Source: PXAP01 sp046483315
GTDB taxonomy: Bacteria > Bacteroidota > Bacteroidia > Bacteroidales > PUMT01
Direction of reading: 5' to 3'
Assembly (NCBI GenBank): GCA_046483315.1
Contig: JAWODJ010000076.1
Coordinates: forward strand, 1-64,000
Length of the DNA: 64,000 bases
Shown here: piece by piece, positions 17,531-27,021 of the stretch
How positions within the stretch are numbered: the first letter of the stretch is position 1
Layout: every line of letters begins with the position of its first letter
Translations under genes and position numbers: made by a program
Notes under the pieces: generated by a model
The model's input: the letters and a program-made list of their open reading frames with translations, nothing else
Told to the model about the DNA's origin: nothing
The model's database searches: none

Positions 17531-17579
17531 GCAACAGATGGTTTTGTGCAGGGTATAAAATAAACCAGTACATTGTTTT

Positions 17580-18491
17580 ATGCTAAATTCAAAGGTTATG
17601 GCATCTATCACTGAAAAATTATCCAGAGAAACGGTTATCCCAATCCTTGCAATCATTATGTACATGATTACAGGATATGGTAACCATGTTGTCGCCGGTC
17701 ATTATAAGTTTTTCACAGACATTGACGGATGGGAAAAACCTGAGGAGATTGATGTTTATACCCCTGAAACATTGTGGGATATAATCAACGGGGCGGCAGA
17801 TGTGTTTATGGCTTATGATTTTCAGGAGCTGTACTGGGGAGAATATACCTGTAGTGATGACAACAGTGTTTACATTGTCATGGAAATTTACAGGCAGGGA
17901 AGTCCCGTAAATGCATTTGGTGTTTACTCCCAGGAACGTCCCGGGCAACCGGAACTTATTGATGTGGGAGTGCAGGGGTATACCGCCCCTGGAGTGCTTC
18001 ATTTTTTTGTTGCCGATTGCTACGTGAAAATAAGAAGTCACGACAGATCCGACAAAACTGCACGGGCAATGGAAGAAATGGCAAAACATGTTTCCGGCAT
18101 CCTTGACCCTGACCCTCAATTCCCCCCAATAGTCAATATGTTGCCTGAAAAAGGAAAAGTTGAATATTCGGAGCAATACATCAATACAAATTTTCTTGGA
18201 CACCCTTTCCTTTCAGAAGCCTTTGTTACCACATATGATATTGACGGAAAACAGTTCAATCTTTTTGTTATAAAAAAAGATAACAGGGATGAAAGCAAAA
18301 AGATTCTGGCCGATTATTATGAATTCAGCCAGCAGGATCCGGAAGAACTTACCGATGGTATTCACCGGATCAATGACCGCTGGAACGGTGAGGTTGGTAT
18401 TGTCTGGAAAGACAATCTTCTTTATGGCTATTACAATTTGGATGACAATGAATTGCAGGATAAATACCTGGAGTTGTTTTCCGGACTGTGA
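17580..18491 (+). CDS. DUF6599-family secreted protein
   Basis: 303 residues with an N-terminal hydrophobic stretch (TVIPILAIIMYMITGYG) that could be a signal peptide or anchor. The body matches what I know as DUF6599: WDIINGAADVFMAYDFQEL, then VYIVMEIYRQGSPVNAFGVY and SQERPGQPELIDVGVQGY. No catalytic motif is visible. The second half has no recognised pattern. It lies just after the Tat-exported aldo/keto reductase and before a terminator, so the two may act together outside the cytoplasm, but no function is known. The start may also be the ATG six codons further in. Confidence 0.72.
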   Translation: MLNSKVMASITEKLSRETVIPILAIIMYMITGYGNHVVAGHYKFFTDIDGWEKPEEIDVYTPETLWDIINGAADVFMAYDFQELYWGEYTCSDDNSVYIVMEIYRQGSPVNAFGVYSQERPGQPELIDVGVQGYTAPGVLHFFVADCYVKIRSHDRSDKTARAMEEMAKHVSGILDPDPQFPPIVNMLPEKGKVEYSEQYINTNFLGHPFLSEAFVTTYDIDGKQFNLFVIKKDNRDESKKILADYYEFSQQDPEELTDGIHRINDRWNGEVGIVWKDNLLYGYYNLDDNELQDKYLELFSGL

Positions 18492-18597
18492 TGGTACTAA
18501 CAATCTCATATTTTTTTTCATAAGACTGTCCGCTACATAGGAAACACAGGGATTGCAGCCGTTTCACCAGGCTGGTTACAGTATAAGGCAGCATAAG

Positions 18598-18622
18598 ATG
18601 CGGGATTAACTCCCGCATTTTT
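18598..18622 (+). terminator. Rho-independent terminator after the DUF6599 gene
   Basis: A perfect 8-bp stem ATGCGGGA/TCCCGCAT with a 5-base loop TTAAC, followed by TTTT. It ends the aldo/keto reductase-DUF6599 transcript about 107 bp after the stop codon. Confidence 0.85.
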
Positions 18623-18673
18623 CATTTATCAGGTATATTTATTATGAACTTTTACAATAATTTTCCTGTTGAT

Positions 18674-18703
18674 TTTGAGAATCAATACTTTTTTGTACTT
18701 TTA
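18674..18703 (+). promoter_or_regulatory. Predicted promoter of the Na+/H+ antiporter gene
   Basis: TTTG (18674-18677) and TACTTTTA (18696-18703), 18 bases apart, fit the Bacteroidota -33/-7 pattern with one mismatch in the -7 box. Start of transcription would be about 95 bases before the ATG at 18807. Confidence 0.45.
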
Positions 18704-18806
18704 TTGACCGGTTTGGGTTTACTCATGTTAATAGCTGTCAGATTTCAGAATTTGCCTAATAATCCATTAATTGCCTAAAATATTGACCAGCTAATACTCT
18801 TCTGCT

Positions 18807-21797
18807 ATGAACAAAAGCTTCAGAATTATTGCAGGAATCCTGTTATTGCCCCTCCTTTTGTTAGCAAGACCGTCAGAAATATCTGCAGGAATTCCCGGAA
18901 CCCTGTATTTTGTAACAGCCGAAGCTACTGAATACACCCCATCAAAAGAATCAGAAGACAATAATGATATAAATCACGCGCAGGAAGAAACTGTAATAGA
19001 AGATGATCATCATGAGGGCGACATGAGCCCGCTTTTTTTCATTATACTGGCTCTCTTCATTGGAACGGCAACAAGACATTTTCTTAAAAAAAGCCCGCTT
19101 CCCTTCACTATCACCCTTTTTGTGATAGGTTTGCTTCTGGGTGTGGCCAGCAGGCTTGGGTTTTTCGGACTGGTAGGTGTCGGAAGCCTGAAAGTGAACC
19201 TGGCCTTTCTTGGAGAATCTGTGAACTGGGCCGGTAATATAGACCCGCATATAATCCTTTATGTTTTTCTCCCTGCCCTGCTTTTTGAAGCTGCCTTTGC
19301 CCTCGATATCCATACTTTTAAAAAATCCGTTGGAAATGGTGCATTACTTGCCATACCGGGAATCATAATTGCGCTTGTTCTGACGGGTGCAACATTAATG
19401 GGTATTAAAGCGATGGGACTGGGACTTGCACAATGGACATGGCCGGTTGCCCTTATGTTCGGGGTTATTGTAAGTGCAACAGACCCTGTGGCAGTGGTTT
19501 CCATACTTAAAGAGCTTGGGGCCAGCAAAAAGCTTGGAACTCTTATTGAAAGCGAATCACTTCTCAATGATGGTACTGCCATTGTAATCTTTATGGTCTT
19601 TCTGCTCTCCATTACCGGCGCGGGTAGTGACACGCCGGTATTGCTCGAATTTGTAAGGGTGGCACTGGGTGGTACATTAATCGGGGTGCTGATCGGAATA
19701 ATAATTGTAAACTGGGTCAGAAAGGTATTTAATGATGCCCTGTTCGAAATTACGGTGATCATAGGCGCAGCATACCTCTCCTTTTTTGTAGCCGAGCACT
19801 TTTTCCATGTTTCGGGAATCCTTGCAGTGGTATCTTTCGGGATAATAATGGCAGGTGCAGGACGCACCCGTATCAGTCCGGAAGTCGGTCACTTTCTCCA
19901 TGAATTCTGGGAACTTGCGGCCTTTATCGCAAATACCCTGATATTTATTATTGTAGGAGTTGTTATTGCCGAGAAAATTGTCTTTGGTCCGATGGATTTT
20001 GTAATTCTGGCAATAGTGTATATCAGTACAATAGTTATTCGGGGACTGGTTATAGGGGGTTTCTATCCGCTGATGAAAAAAATCGGTTACGGACTTTCGG
20101 CCAGGGATGCCACCATAGTATGGTGGGGCGGACTAAGGGGAGCTATCGGACTGGCTCTTGCGCTTATTGTAGCATCGGAAACGAGTATTATTCCCGAAAT
20201 ACGGAATGAACTATTGTCACTCACTGCCGGAATAGTCATTCTTTACTCTTTGATTAATGCAACAACCATTAAAACTCTTGTTGAATACCTGGGGCTTACA
20301 AAGGTAGGTTCTGCCAAACTGGCTATGATAGAAAATGCCCGCAGATATATTCACAAAAGCACTGAGAACGCAATTGAAAAGCTCAAGGATGACAGGTTTA
20401 TGAGCGGTGCCAACTGGAATGCCGTAAAAGAATACCTGCCTGAAAAACCTGATGATCATGAAGATGAAGATGAAAACAATAATATGAACCTTGATACAAT
20501 ATCGGAAACCCGTAAACGGATACTTCAGAAGGAAAAGGCCAGTTACTGGAGACAATTCAGTGAAGGCCTTCTCGGGCCCTCAGCCGTGCAGAGACTTTCT
20601 GACGACATTGATGTCCTGCTAGATGCGGAAGGCAACATTCCCCTTTCTCAAAGAATAGATCTTGAGCAATTCTGGAAAACTCCCAAATACATGAACAGGA
20701 TCCAGTCCATCCCGGTTATCGGACGGATAGCTGAGCGGTTTTTCTTTGAAAAACTGGCGGTAAGCTATGATTCAGCCAGGGGATTTGTCGCTGCACAGGA
20801 AGAGGTTGAAAAACTTGTAGCAAGCCTTTTGATTACAGTCAGTTCTGAAAGTGGCGATGACAGTCCGGAAGCCCGGAACCTGGCTGTCATTGAAGATGAA
20901 ATAAACGAAAACCGTATTCAGGGCCTTACTTTCCTGAGAAACCTCAAAGAAGCATTCCCTGAAATTTATAATGCGATTGAAACCCGTCAGGCCATAAGAT
21001 CGACCCTTAATCACCAGCGCAATACTGTAAAACGCCTGTTAAAAAGCGGACGAATTGAACCTGACGAAGCCGGGAAAATGCTTTCCGATATCGAAGGCCG
21101 CATGAAATCACTCATTGACTCACCTCCCCAATATAAGCAACCGGAGGCAATGAAAATGCTTAATGAAGCTGAATGGCTTAGGGGACTTGAGCCCAGGGTA
21201 TTCAAAAAAGTGGTTGATTCATTCACAACCAGGATATACTCTGTAGGAGAACGGATTTTCAAGGAGAATCGTCCTGGTGAAGGTCTGTTTATCATACTCA
21301 GGGGTAATGTTATAATTGAATCCGGAAATTCGGTTATTGATATACTCGGACCCGGCAATGTGATAGGTGAAATGGCAAACCTCATGGGATTACCAAGGAC
21401 GGCTACTGTTACAGCCGAACAGCCTGTAACAGCCCTTAAACTGCCGGCCAAATATATGGTCAGCCTTATGAAAGAGTCTCCTGATTTCGAGAAACGTTTA
21501 TGGAAAATCGCAAGCACCAGGTTTGTTGAAAACTACCTGGGAATAATGGAACCTTACAGCAAATGGAAACGCCATAAACTGAAAAAATGGATTGCCACCG
21601 GCGACATTGCATTCCTTGGTGATAATGAAAGTATTAATTTGCAGGATAAAATGGCTGTATTGCTTAGCGGAAAAGTTTACGTGACCACCAGGGACCATCC
21701 CATCGAAGCCCCTGCAATATTATATGCACCTGTTGTAAATGTATTCGATGAGGCAAGAATTTTCTTTTGTAACCAGCCGGGAGAAAAAGAAAATTAG
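18807..21797 (+). CDS. Cation/proton antiporter (CPA1, NhaP-like) with cyclic nucleotide-binding domain
   Basis: 996 residues. After a signal-like N-terminus and an acidic His-rich stretch, about 12 membrane segments (residues ~70-490) carry CPA1 motifs: SATDPVAVVSILKELG, ESLLNDGTAIVIF with the key aspartate, and WWGGLRGAIGLALAL. A long cytoplasmic region follows, and residues ~800-910 form a cNMP-binding domain (RIYSVGERIFKENRPGEGLF, then VIGEMANLMGLPRTATVTA) with the glutamate and arginine of the phosphate-binding cassette kept. The layout recalls plant SOS1 and SLC9C exchangers. It probably swaps Na+ for H+ across the inner membrane, perhaps gated by a cyclic nucleotide. Its stop overlaps the convergent ACD stop by 3 bases. 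Confidence 0.88.
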   Translation: MNKSFRIIAGILLLPLLLLARPSEISAGIPGTLYFVTAEATEYTPSKESEDNNDINHAQEETVIEDDHHEGDMSPLFFIILALFIGTATRHFLKKSPLPFTITLFVIGLLLGVASRLGFFGLVGVGSLKVNLAFLGESVNWAGNIDPHIILYVFLPALLFEAAFALDIHTFKKSVGNGALLAIPGIIIALVLTGATLMGIKAMGLGLAQWTWPVALMFGVIVSATDPVAVVSILKELGASKKLGTLIESESLLNDGTAIVIFMVFLLSITGAGSDTPVLLEFVRVALGGTLIGVLIGIIIVNWVRKVFNDALFEITVIIGAAYLSFFVAEHFFHVSGILAVVSFGIIMAGAGRTRISPEVGHFLHEFWELAAFIANTLIFIIVGVVIAEKIVFGPMDFVILAIVYISTIVIRGLVIGGFYPLMKKIGYGLSARDATIVWWGGLRGAIGLALALIVASETSIIPEIRNELLSLTAGIVILYSLINATTIKTLVEYLGLTKVGSAKLAMIENARRYIHKSTENAIEKLKDDRFMSGANWNAVKEYLPEKPDDHEDEDENNNMNLDTISETRKRILQKEKASYWRQFSEGLLGPSAVQRLSDDIDVLLDAEGNIPLSQRIDLEQFWKTPKYMNRIQSIPVIGRIAERFFFEKLAVSYDSARGFVAAQEEVEKLVASLLITVSSESGDDSPEARNLAVIEDEINENRIQGLTFLRNLKEAFPEIYNAIETRQAIRSTLNHQRNTVKRLLKSGRIEPDEAGKMLSDIEGRMKSLIDSPPQYKQPEAMKMLNEAEWLRGLEPRVFKKVVDSFTTRIYSVGERIFKENRPGEGLFIILRGNVIIESGNSVIDILGPGNVIGEMANLMGLPRTATVTAEQPVTALKLPAKYMVSLMKESPDFEKRLWKIASTRFVENYLGIMEPYSKWKRHKLKKWIATGDIAFLGDNESINLQDKMAVLLSGKVYVTTRDHPIEAPAILYAPVVNVFDEARIFFCNQPGEKEN

Positions 21798-23860
21798 TCC
21801 CCTGTTTTTTCGATCCTTATTCTTGCATCAACAGCAATTACCTGATTTTTAGTCCCCAGCAACGGATTAAGATCCATCTCGGCAATTTCCGGTGCGGAGC
21901 AGACCAGTGCCGATAACCGTACCAGGATATCGGCAAACATTTCGGTATTTACCCCCTTGTTCCCCCTTGTGCCTTCCAGTATTCTCCTTCCCTTCAATCC
22001 ATTTATCATTGTCAGGGCTTCTTCCTTATCAAGGGGTGCAATTCCCTCGTTAACATCCCTGAGCACTTCGACAAAAATACCGCCCAGTCCCCCAAGAACA
22101 AGGTGCCCGAAGGGTTGCTCAATTATGACACCTGCAAAAAGCTCTGTTCCCGAGAGCATTGGCTGGATCATCACTGCAGTAGTGCCTGATATCTTCATCA
22201 GGCGGTCAAACTCGGTTCTTAATTGATTTTCTCCCGCCACATTCAGCACCACACCACCTACATCGGTCTTATGCAGCGGACCTACAACCTTCAATACCAC
22301 AGGGTATCCGAAAAGGCGGGCTTTTTCAACGGCATCGTCACTACTGGTAATTACAGCTTCAGCAGCCCTTGGTATGCCGGCTGCATCAAGCAGTTCATGA
22401 ATTGCTGCAGGTTCAAGATATCCGATACCGGAAGCATCAACTGTCTGTCTTATTTTGTCATGATCTATTGCAGGAAGTGCTACGGTTTCCGATGCCGGGG
22501 CAGGAGTATTGTTTGCCTGCACCAGTGCACGTCCCAAAACAACTTCATCACGAAAACAAAAACGTCCTTTGGAAATAAAAGAACTGATTTCATCAGCAGC
22601 ATTCACGACAGAGGGCAATACGGGGTAAACGGGTTTTTTACAACTCTGCATCTTTTCATGCAAGACTTCGTAAACATCATATACGGGAACCAGGCCGGGG
22701 CTCCCGAAAATAACAACAATTGCATCTATATTGTCGAATCTCTTCTCGCAATAATCGATTATATGACCAAGCTGTTCTGCACTACCTGTTGCCAGGAAAT
22801 CTATGGGATTGGCAACTGAAGATCCGGGATAAAGCTTTGCAAGCAATTCGCTGCTTTGTTCACTTTCCACAGGGGGCACTTCAAGTCCGCCTTCTGACAG
22901 CGTATCGGTCAGCATCACTGCCGATCCCCCGGCATGCGTAATAATGGCAAACCTTTTGCCTTTGGGCTTTTTGTGCATGTATACCCCGGCCACATTTACA
23001 AGCTCCTGCCGGCTGTAACACCTCACTATGCCGGCCTTCCTGAAAAGAGCATCCACGGCCCTGTCCGATCCGGCAAGTGCCCCGGTATGGGAGGTGGCGG
23101 CACGGCTTCCGGCTTCCGAAGAGCCGGACTTAACAGCTGCTATCCTGCAGCCCTTTTTTATAAGCGAAGAAGCATGCCTGAACAGTAAATCAGGCTTTTT
23201 CACACTCTCCATATACAGCAGCTTGACCTTTGAGCTGGTTTTCGGATCAAAAGTCTCATCAAGATACTTTAACACATCTTCCACTCCAAGCTGGGAACTG
23301 TTTCCCACTGACCATACTGAAGAAAAAGTCAGTCCGACACCATACCCCGCCTCCATGGTATATACGGCCACAGCACCTGATCCTGAAATAAAATCAACCC
23401 CTTTCGGATGAAGTTTTGGAACAGGCGTGGTAAAAACACTTGCATGGCTGTTGTTCATCATACCGATGCAATTTGGTCCTATCAGGCAGGCTCCGGCGGA
23501 ATTTACAGTATCAACAATCTTCCTTTCCAGGCGGGCTCCCTCTTCACTCTCTTCTGAAAAGCCTGCTGAAAGCACTATAAAAGCTTTCGTGTTTTTTTCC
23601 TTTGCAAGGCACTCCACAACAGGTGGACAGTGCCGGGCGGCAACAGCCAGGATTGCCATATCGGTATCGGGTAATCCGGCAATATCCCTGTAACTTTTAA
23701 CACCCTGAACCTCATCTTCTTTGGGATTAGCCACATAAATATTGCCACGGTAGTCATTGTCAATAATATTTTTCAGCACCTTTCCACCCGGCTTGCGGAC
23801 ATCATTCGAGCCTCCCACGATAACAATACTTCGCGGATTTATAAGTTTATCGTTAATCAT
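21794..23860 (-). CDS. ADP-forming acyl-CoA (acetate-CoA) ligase, alpha and beta domains fused
   Basis: 688 residues. The N-terminal CoA-binding domain (NPRSIVIVGGSNDVRKPGGK), the succinyl-CoA-ligase-like domain with the phosphorylated histidine in TSHTGALAGSD, and the C-terminal ATP-grasp domain (GYPVVLKVVGPLHKTDVGGV) are all present in one chain. It turns an acyl-CoA plus ADP and phosphate into a free acid, CoA and ATP, a substrate-level ATP step in fermentation. It could use acetyl-CoA or branched acyl-CoAs made by the ferredoxin oxidoreductase encoded 7 kb away. It follows the AddB-like gene by 51 bp and may share its transcript, without an obvious functional link. Confidence 0.9.
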   Translation of the reverse strand: MINDKLINPRSIVIVGGSNDVRKPGGKVLKNIIDNDYRGNIYVANPKEDEVQGVKSYRDIAGLPDTDMAILAVAARHCPPVVECLAKEKNTKAFIVLSAGFSEESEEGARLERKIVDTVNSAGACLIGPNCIGMMNNSHASVFTTPVPKLHPKGVDFISGSGAVAVYTMEAGYGVGLTFSSVWSVGNSSQLGVEDVLKYLDETFDPKTSSKVKLLYMESVKKPDLLFRHASSLIKKGCRIAAVKSGSSEAGSRAATSHTGALAGSDRAVDALFRKAGIVRCYSRQELVNVAGVYMHKKPKGKRFAIITHAGGSAVMLTDTLSEGGLEVPPVESEQSSELLAKLYPGSSVANPIDFLATGSAEQLGHIIDYCEKRFDNIDAIVVIFGSPGLVPVYDVYEVLHEKMQSCKKPVYPVLPSVVNAADEISSFISKGRFCFRDEVVLGRALVQANNTPAPASETVALPAIDHDKIRQTVDASGIGYLEPAAIHELLDAAGIPRAAEAVITSSDDAVEKARLFGYPVVLKVVGPLHKTDVGGVVLNVAGENQLRTEFDRLMKISGTTAVMIQPMLSGTELFAGVIIEQPFGHLVLGGLGGIFVEVLRDVNEGIAPLDKEEALTMINGLKGRRILEGTRGNKGVNTEMFADILVRLSALVCSAPEIAEMDLNPLLGTKNQVIAVDARIRIEKTGD

Positions 23861-23911
23861 ACAACCATTATTTTTAAAGTTTTATCCTGCACAGGATAAC
23901 TACCTTTCCAA

Positions 23912-26902
23912 TCATCCCCTGTGGCACAATTTATTATATATACAATATCTGCATATTTCCCTGTCCGCTGCCGGACTAAAGGGCTGATCAGCGCTGAACA
24001 TTTCTGATAGCAGAGACTTAAGATGATCTTCAAACTCTTCAAGATATTGAGTAAAATCATCCACCGGTTTTTTATCCGGCCTTCCGGACTTTTGATAAAC
24101 AGAAAGGGTTTCTCCGCTGAAAAACTTCTTTACCTGGTACAGCAAAGGTTTTACAGGTTTGTCCCTTCCATGATTCCGGATGTACAGCCAGGCATAAAGA
24201 AAAATCTGAAAAACAGCTTTGTTCCTTTTAGGGTCTTCTCTCCCGAAAAGAGATCCGACATTACTGAAATAAGACTCATCACCTCCGGTTTTATAGTCCA
24301 CCACCCTGACAGTGCCATCCATCTCATCTACCCTGTCTATGATACCACCCAGGTTAAGAGACAACGGCCTCTTGTCATCTCCGGCTGATATTCGGGCTCT
24401 GTACTCCTTTTCAAGTCCTTCGATCCTGAAAGGAGTCAGCTGCCTGTCCATCGATAACATCTCTTTTATATAAGTTATCAGTACGCCTGAAACTATTCTG
24501 TTCATGCCGCTCAGACCGGACGCGGACCGGTTTCCTGTACCTGCAATTAATTCATTAAAAGCACGTGTAACACATTTTTCAAGGTTCTCATTGTCTGCAA
24601 GCATAAAATCGATATCCCCGGCATTAATCTCCTTTCCGTTAAATGGCAGGTATATCAACTGAGCCGATTTATGCATCAGGCTGCCGAATTCTGCCATGTC
24701 AATTTCTCCTGAAGTCTTAGCCGGTTCAGGAATACGTGCAACATAACGAAAATAAAACCTCAGAGAACAGTCAAGATAACTGTTTACAGCACCGGGTGAA
24801 AGATACCGCGAACCGGGTCCGTTTCCTTCAAACCTGTTCATCATCCTCATAACACCAGGAGTTTTCTCAATGATAACAGGTCTCTCCGCCGCAGGAAGGA
24901 GCTCTCCCGAAAAACTTCTTTCTTTGATCCTGAATCTCCGGTCAAATTTGAGTTGATAGATAAACCTGCTCATTTCACCCGTAAAAAGGCCTTCACTACG
25001 TGTATTCCAGACAAGCGTTGTTTTACCGGCCCTCTGCAACATCCTGTAAAAATAGTATGCATAAACAGCATCCTGCTGATCTGTTCCCGGCAATCCGTAA
25101 CCCTTCCTGAGATTATAAGGGACAAAAGACCTGTCATTCTGCCTTGCCGGGAACACACCCTCATTTACCGAAAGCCAGATAACATTCTCAAAATCCAGTG
25201 CCCTCGTTTCCAGAACTCCCATAACCTGGACTCCACCAAGAGGTTCACCGTAAAAAGGCACCCGAATACCGTGCAAAACCCTTTTCAATAGTTTCACCAT
25301 CGTATCAAATCCAGGCTCCACTCCTGAATCCTCAAGAATATCCCTGAGCCTCCCTATCCCTGTGCTGATCCTGTATATAAACTCCTTTTCGGGAAAACCT
25401 GAAACACTGTCATCCTCCCGGGTATTATCACCTTCAGTGTGGTCAACTGTTTTCAGCCTGTTGTAATTATTAACGCTGCCGGTCTCATTGCGGGTCACTT
25501 CACCTGTATCTTTAGCAGGTGATCCGCTTTCTGCCACGGCATGCTTAATGGCAGCAAGATATGACATTACCTCTGTCAAATATCCCGGCAAGGCAATTCC
25601 TCTGTCAACCTTCCTGAATACCAGCCTTGAAATCCCGGAGTAATGCAGTTCCTTATCTCTCAGGTAAATAAGATTTTCCTCAGCTATCTTCCGGGTAAGG
25701 CGTTCTGAAACCACCTCATTCTGATCTTTGAAGCCGGGATGCCGCAGCAACGCCAGTACATCCCTGTGATGAAACATTACCATTTCCCCCTCTTCCGTGC
25801 GTGCATTCTTCTGAAGGGCTATTAGCTGCATTACAAGACCGTACCATGGCGTATCTTTGAGCGGATATCCCATGGTGACATTTATTTCGCAAGCCTCATC
25901 GGGCAGGGATGACAATACAGGAAGCAGCAGACCCTCGTCAGGGAGTATAACTGCCGTTTTTGAAGGATCATCGGCAACAAAAGCAGATTTAAGCCGTGAA
26001 AGAAGTTTGGCCTGACCGTTGTTTGAAGGCACACCGACAATCTCTATCACCGGTTTGTTTTTTTCAATGCACCTGTTGTCCTGTTCAAAGCCCGTATGAG
26101 GATAACGTTTCAGGTTATCACGCATGAAGAAACCCGCCTGATGGCCGGGAAGTGATGTGTAGTATTCATCATAATCCCAGAAAAATTCCACCCTCCCTTC
26201 CTTTTTAAGCCGGTCAAACAATATCTTTTCACATTCACTGAGTGCATTGAATCCTGCGACAAATATCCTGTTATAAGGTAAATCAACAGATGTTCCTCCT
26301 TTGACCTTATCTGCAACATCCCTGAAAATCATCCCTTCATATGCAATCTGTTCATCCTGCAGCATCTCTTTATACTTTTTATATACCGGCTCAAGCGCCT
26401 CCCATATACGTAAAAACTCCTTTTGCTGAGGTGATTCACTCTTCGGATGGAAAGTGCTCCAGAAACTTTTAATTGCCCCGATCTGGCCGTCAGTAAGAAA
26501 ATCAAACTGTGCACCGGCATTTTTCAGGCCTCTGACATTTCTGAACAGGGCACCGGCATTAACCATGTATTTATCAATCTCATCAAAATCAGATAACAAT
26601 ATCTCTCCCCAGTTATAAAACTGATCGAAGGTTTCATTACTTCTGGTAACGGACTGAAAAACCCTGTAAAGCTTAAAATTAAGTGTAACCGGGTCGGCCG
26701 GTTGCAGCGGACTGAGTTGCTGCATGATATCGGAAATATTCAGAACAGGCGGCAGCCATAAGGGTTTGTCAATCATTTGAGAAAGGTACCTGGTAAAAAA
26801 CATCCCTGCACGACGGTTGGGAAATACCATTGCACAATCAGAAAAAGAACTGCCGTATTTCTGATAAATATAAGAAGCTGTATTGCGTAAGAAAGCATCC
26901 AT
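23912..26902 (-). CDS. AddB-like nuclease/inactivated helicase subunit (PD-(D/E)XK)
   Basis: 996 residues. The N-terminus (AMVFPNRRAGMFFTRYL) and overall layout are those of the Bacteroidota counterpart of AddB, the partner of an AddA/RecB-like helicase in double-strand-break repair. The C-terminal nuclease domain shows GGIIDRVDEMDGTVRVVDYKTG, with the metal-binding aspartates and lysine. Cysteines in YLDCSLRFYF and CRYCIYNKLC look like the iron-sulphur cluster site of AddB-type nucleases. It lacks the classic Walker A motif of an active helicase. The AddA-like gene lies upstream on the same strand with a radical SAM gene between them. Confidence 0.85.
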   Translation of the reverse strand: MDAFLRNTASYIYQKYGSSFSDCAMVFPNRRAGMFFTRYLSQMIDKPLWLPPVLNISDIMQQLSPLQPADPVTLNFKLYRVFQSVTRSNETFDQFYNWGEILLSDFDEIDKYMVNAGALFRNVRGLKNAGAQFDFLTDGQIGAIKSFWSTFHPKSESPQQKEFLRIWEALEPVYKKYKEMLQDEQIAYEGMIFRDVADKVKGGTSVDLPYNRIFVAGFNALSECEKILFDRLKKEGRVEFFWDYDEYYTSLPGHQAGFFMRDNLKRYPHTGFEQDNRCIEKNKPVIEIVGVPSNNGQAKLLSRLKSAFVADDPSKTAVILPDEGLLLPVLSSLPDEACEINVTMGYPLKDTPWYGLVMQLIALQKNARTEEGEMVMFHHRDVLALLRHPGFKDQNEVVSERLTRKIAEENLIYLRDKELHYSGISRLVFRKVDRGIALPGYLTEVMSYLAAIKHAVAESGSPAKDTGEVTRNETGSVNNYNRLKTVDHTEGDNTREDDSVSGFPEKEFIYRISTGIGRLRDILEDSGVEPGFDTMVKLLKRVLHGIRVPFYGEPLGGVQVMGVLETRALDFENVIWLSVNEGVFPARQNDRSFVPYNLRKGYGLPGTDQQDAVYAYYFYRMLQRAGKTTLVWNTRSEGLFTGEMSRFIYQLKFDRRFRIKERSFSGELLPAAERPVIIEKTPGVMRMMNRFEGNGPGSRYLSPGAVNSYLDCSLRFYFRYVARIPEPAKTSGEIDMAEFGSLMHKSAQLIYLPFNGKEINAGDIDFMLADNENLEKCVTRAFNELIAGTGNRSASGLSGMNRIVSGVLITYIKEMLSMDRQLTPFRIEGLEKEYRARISAGDDKRPLSLNLGGIIDRVDEMDGTVRVVDYKTGGDESYFSNVGSLFGREDPKRNKAVFQIFLYAWLYIRNHGRDKPVKPLLYQVKKFFSGETLSVYQKSGRPDKKPVDDFTQYLEEFEDHLKSLLSEMFSADQPFSPAADREICRYCIYNKLCHRG

Positions 26903-27021
26903 CCCTGCAATCTAATTTAAGTTGATACCAGTAAAGCCCATTGTCCGGATATTAACTGTCAAAGAAAAGCATTTCTGCAAACTGTTTCAATTACAACTTT
27001 TTTTATATGAGGGCAATGATC

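Larger units (their letters stand above)
18492..18806. other. Intergenic region before the Na+/H+ antiporter gene
   Basis: Holds the terminator of the preceding gene (18598-18622) and a promoter for the antiporter (18674-18703). No further gene or RNA was recognised. Confidence 0.6.

Noticed and set aside
19259..19867. Long open frame on the minus strand inside the antiporter gene
   Set aside because: Low-complexity Ser/Thr/Ile/Pro-rich translation with no motif; it is the mirror of a strongly supported coding region.
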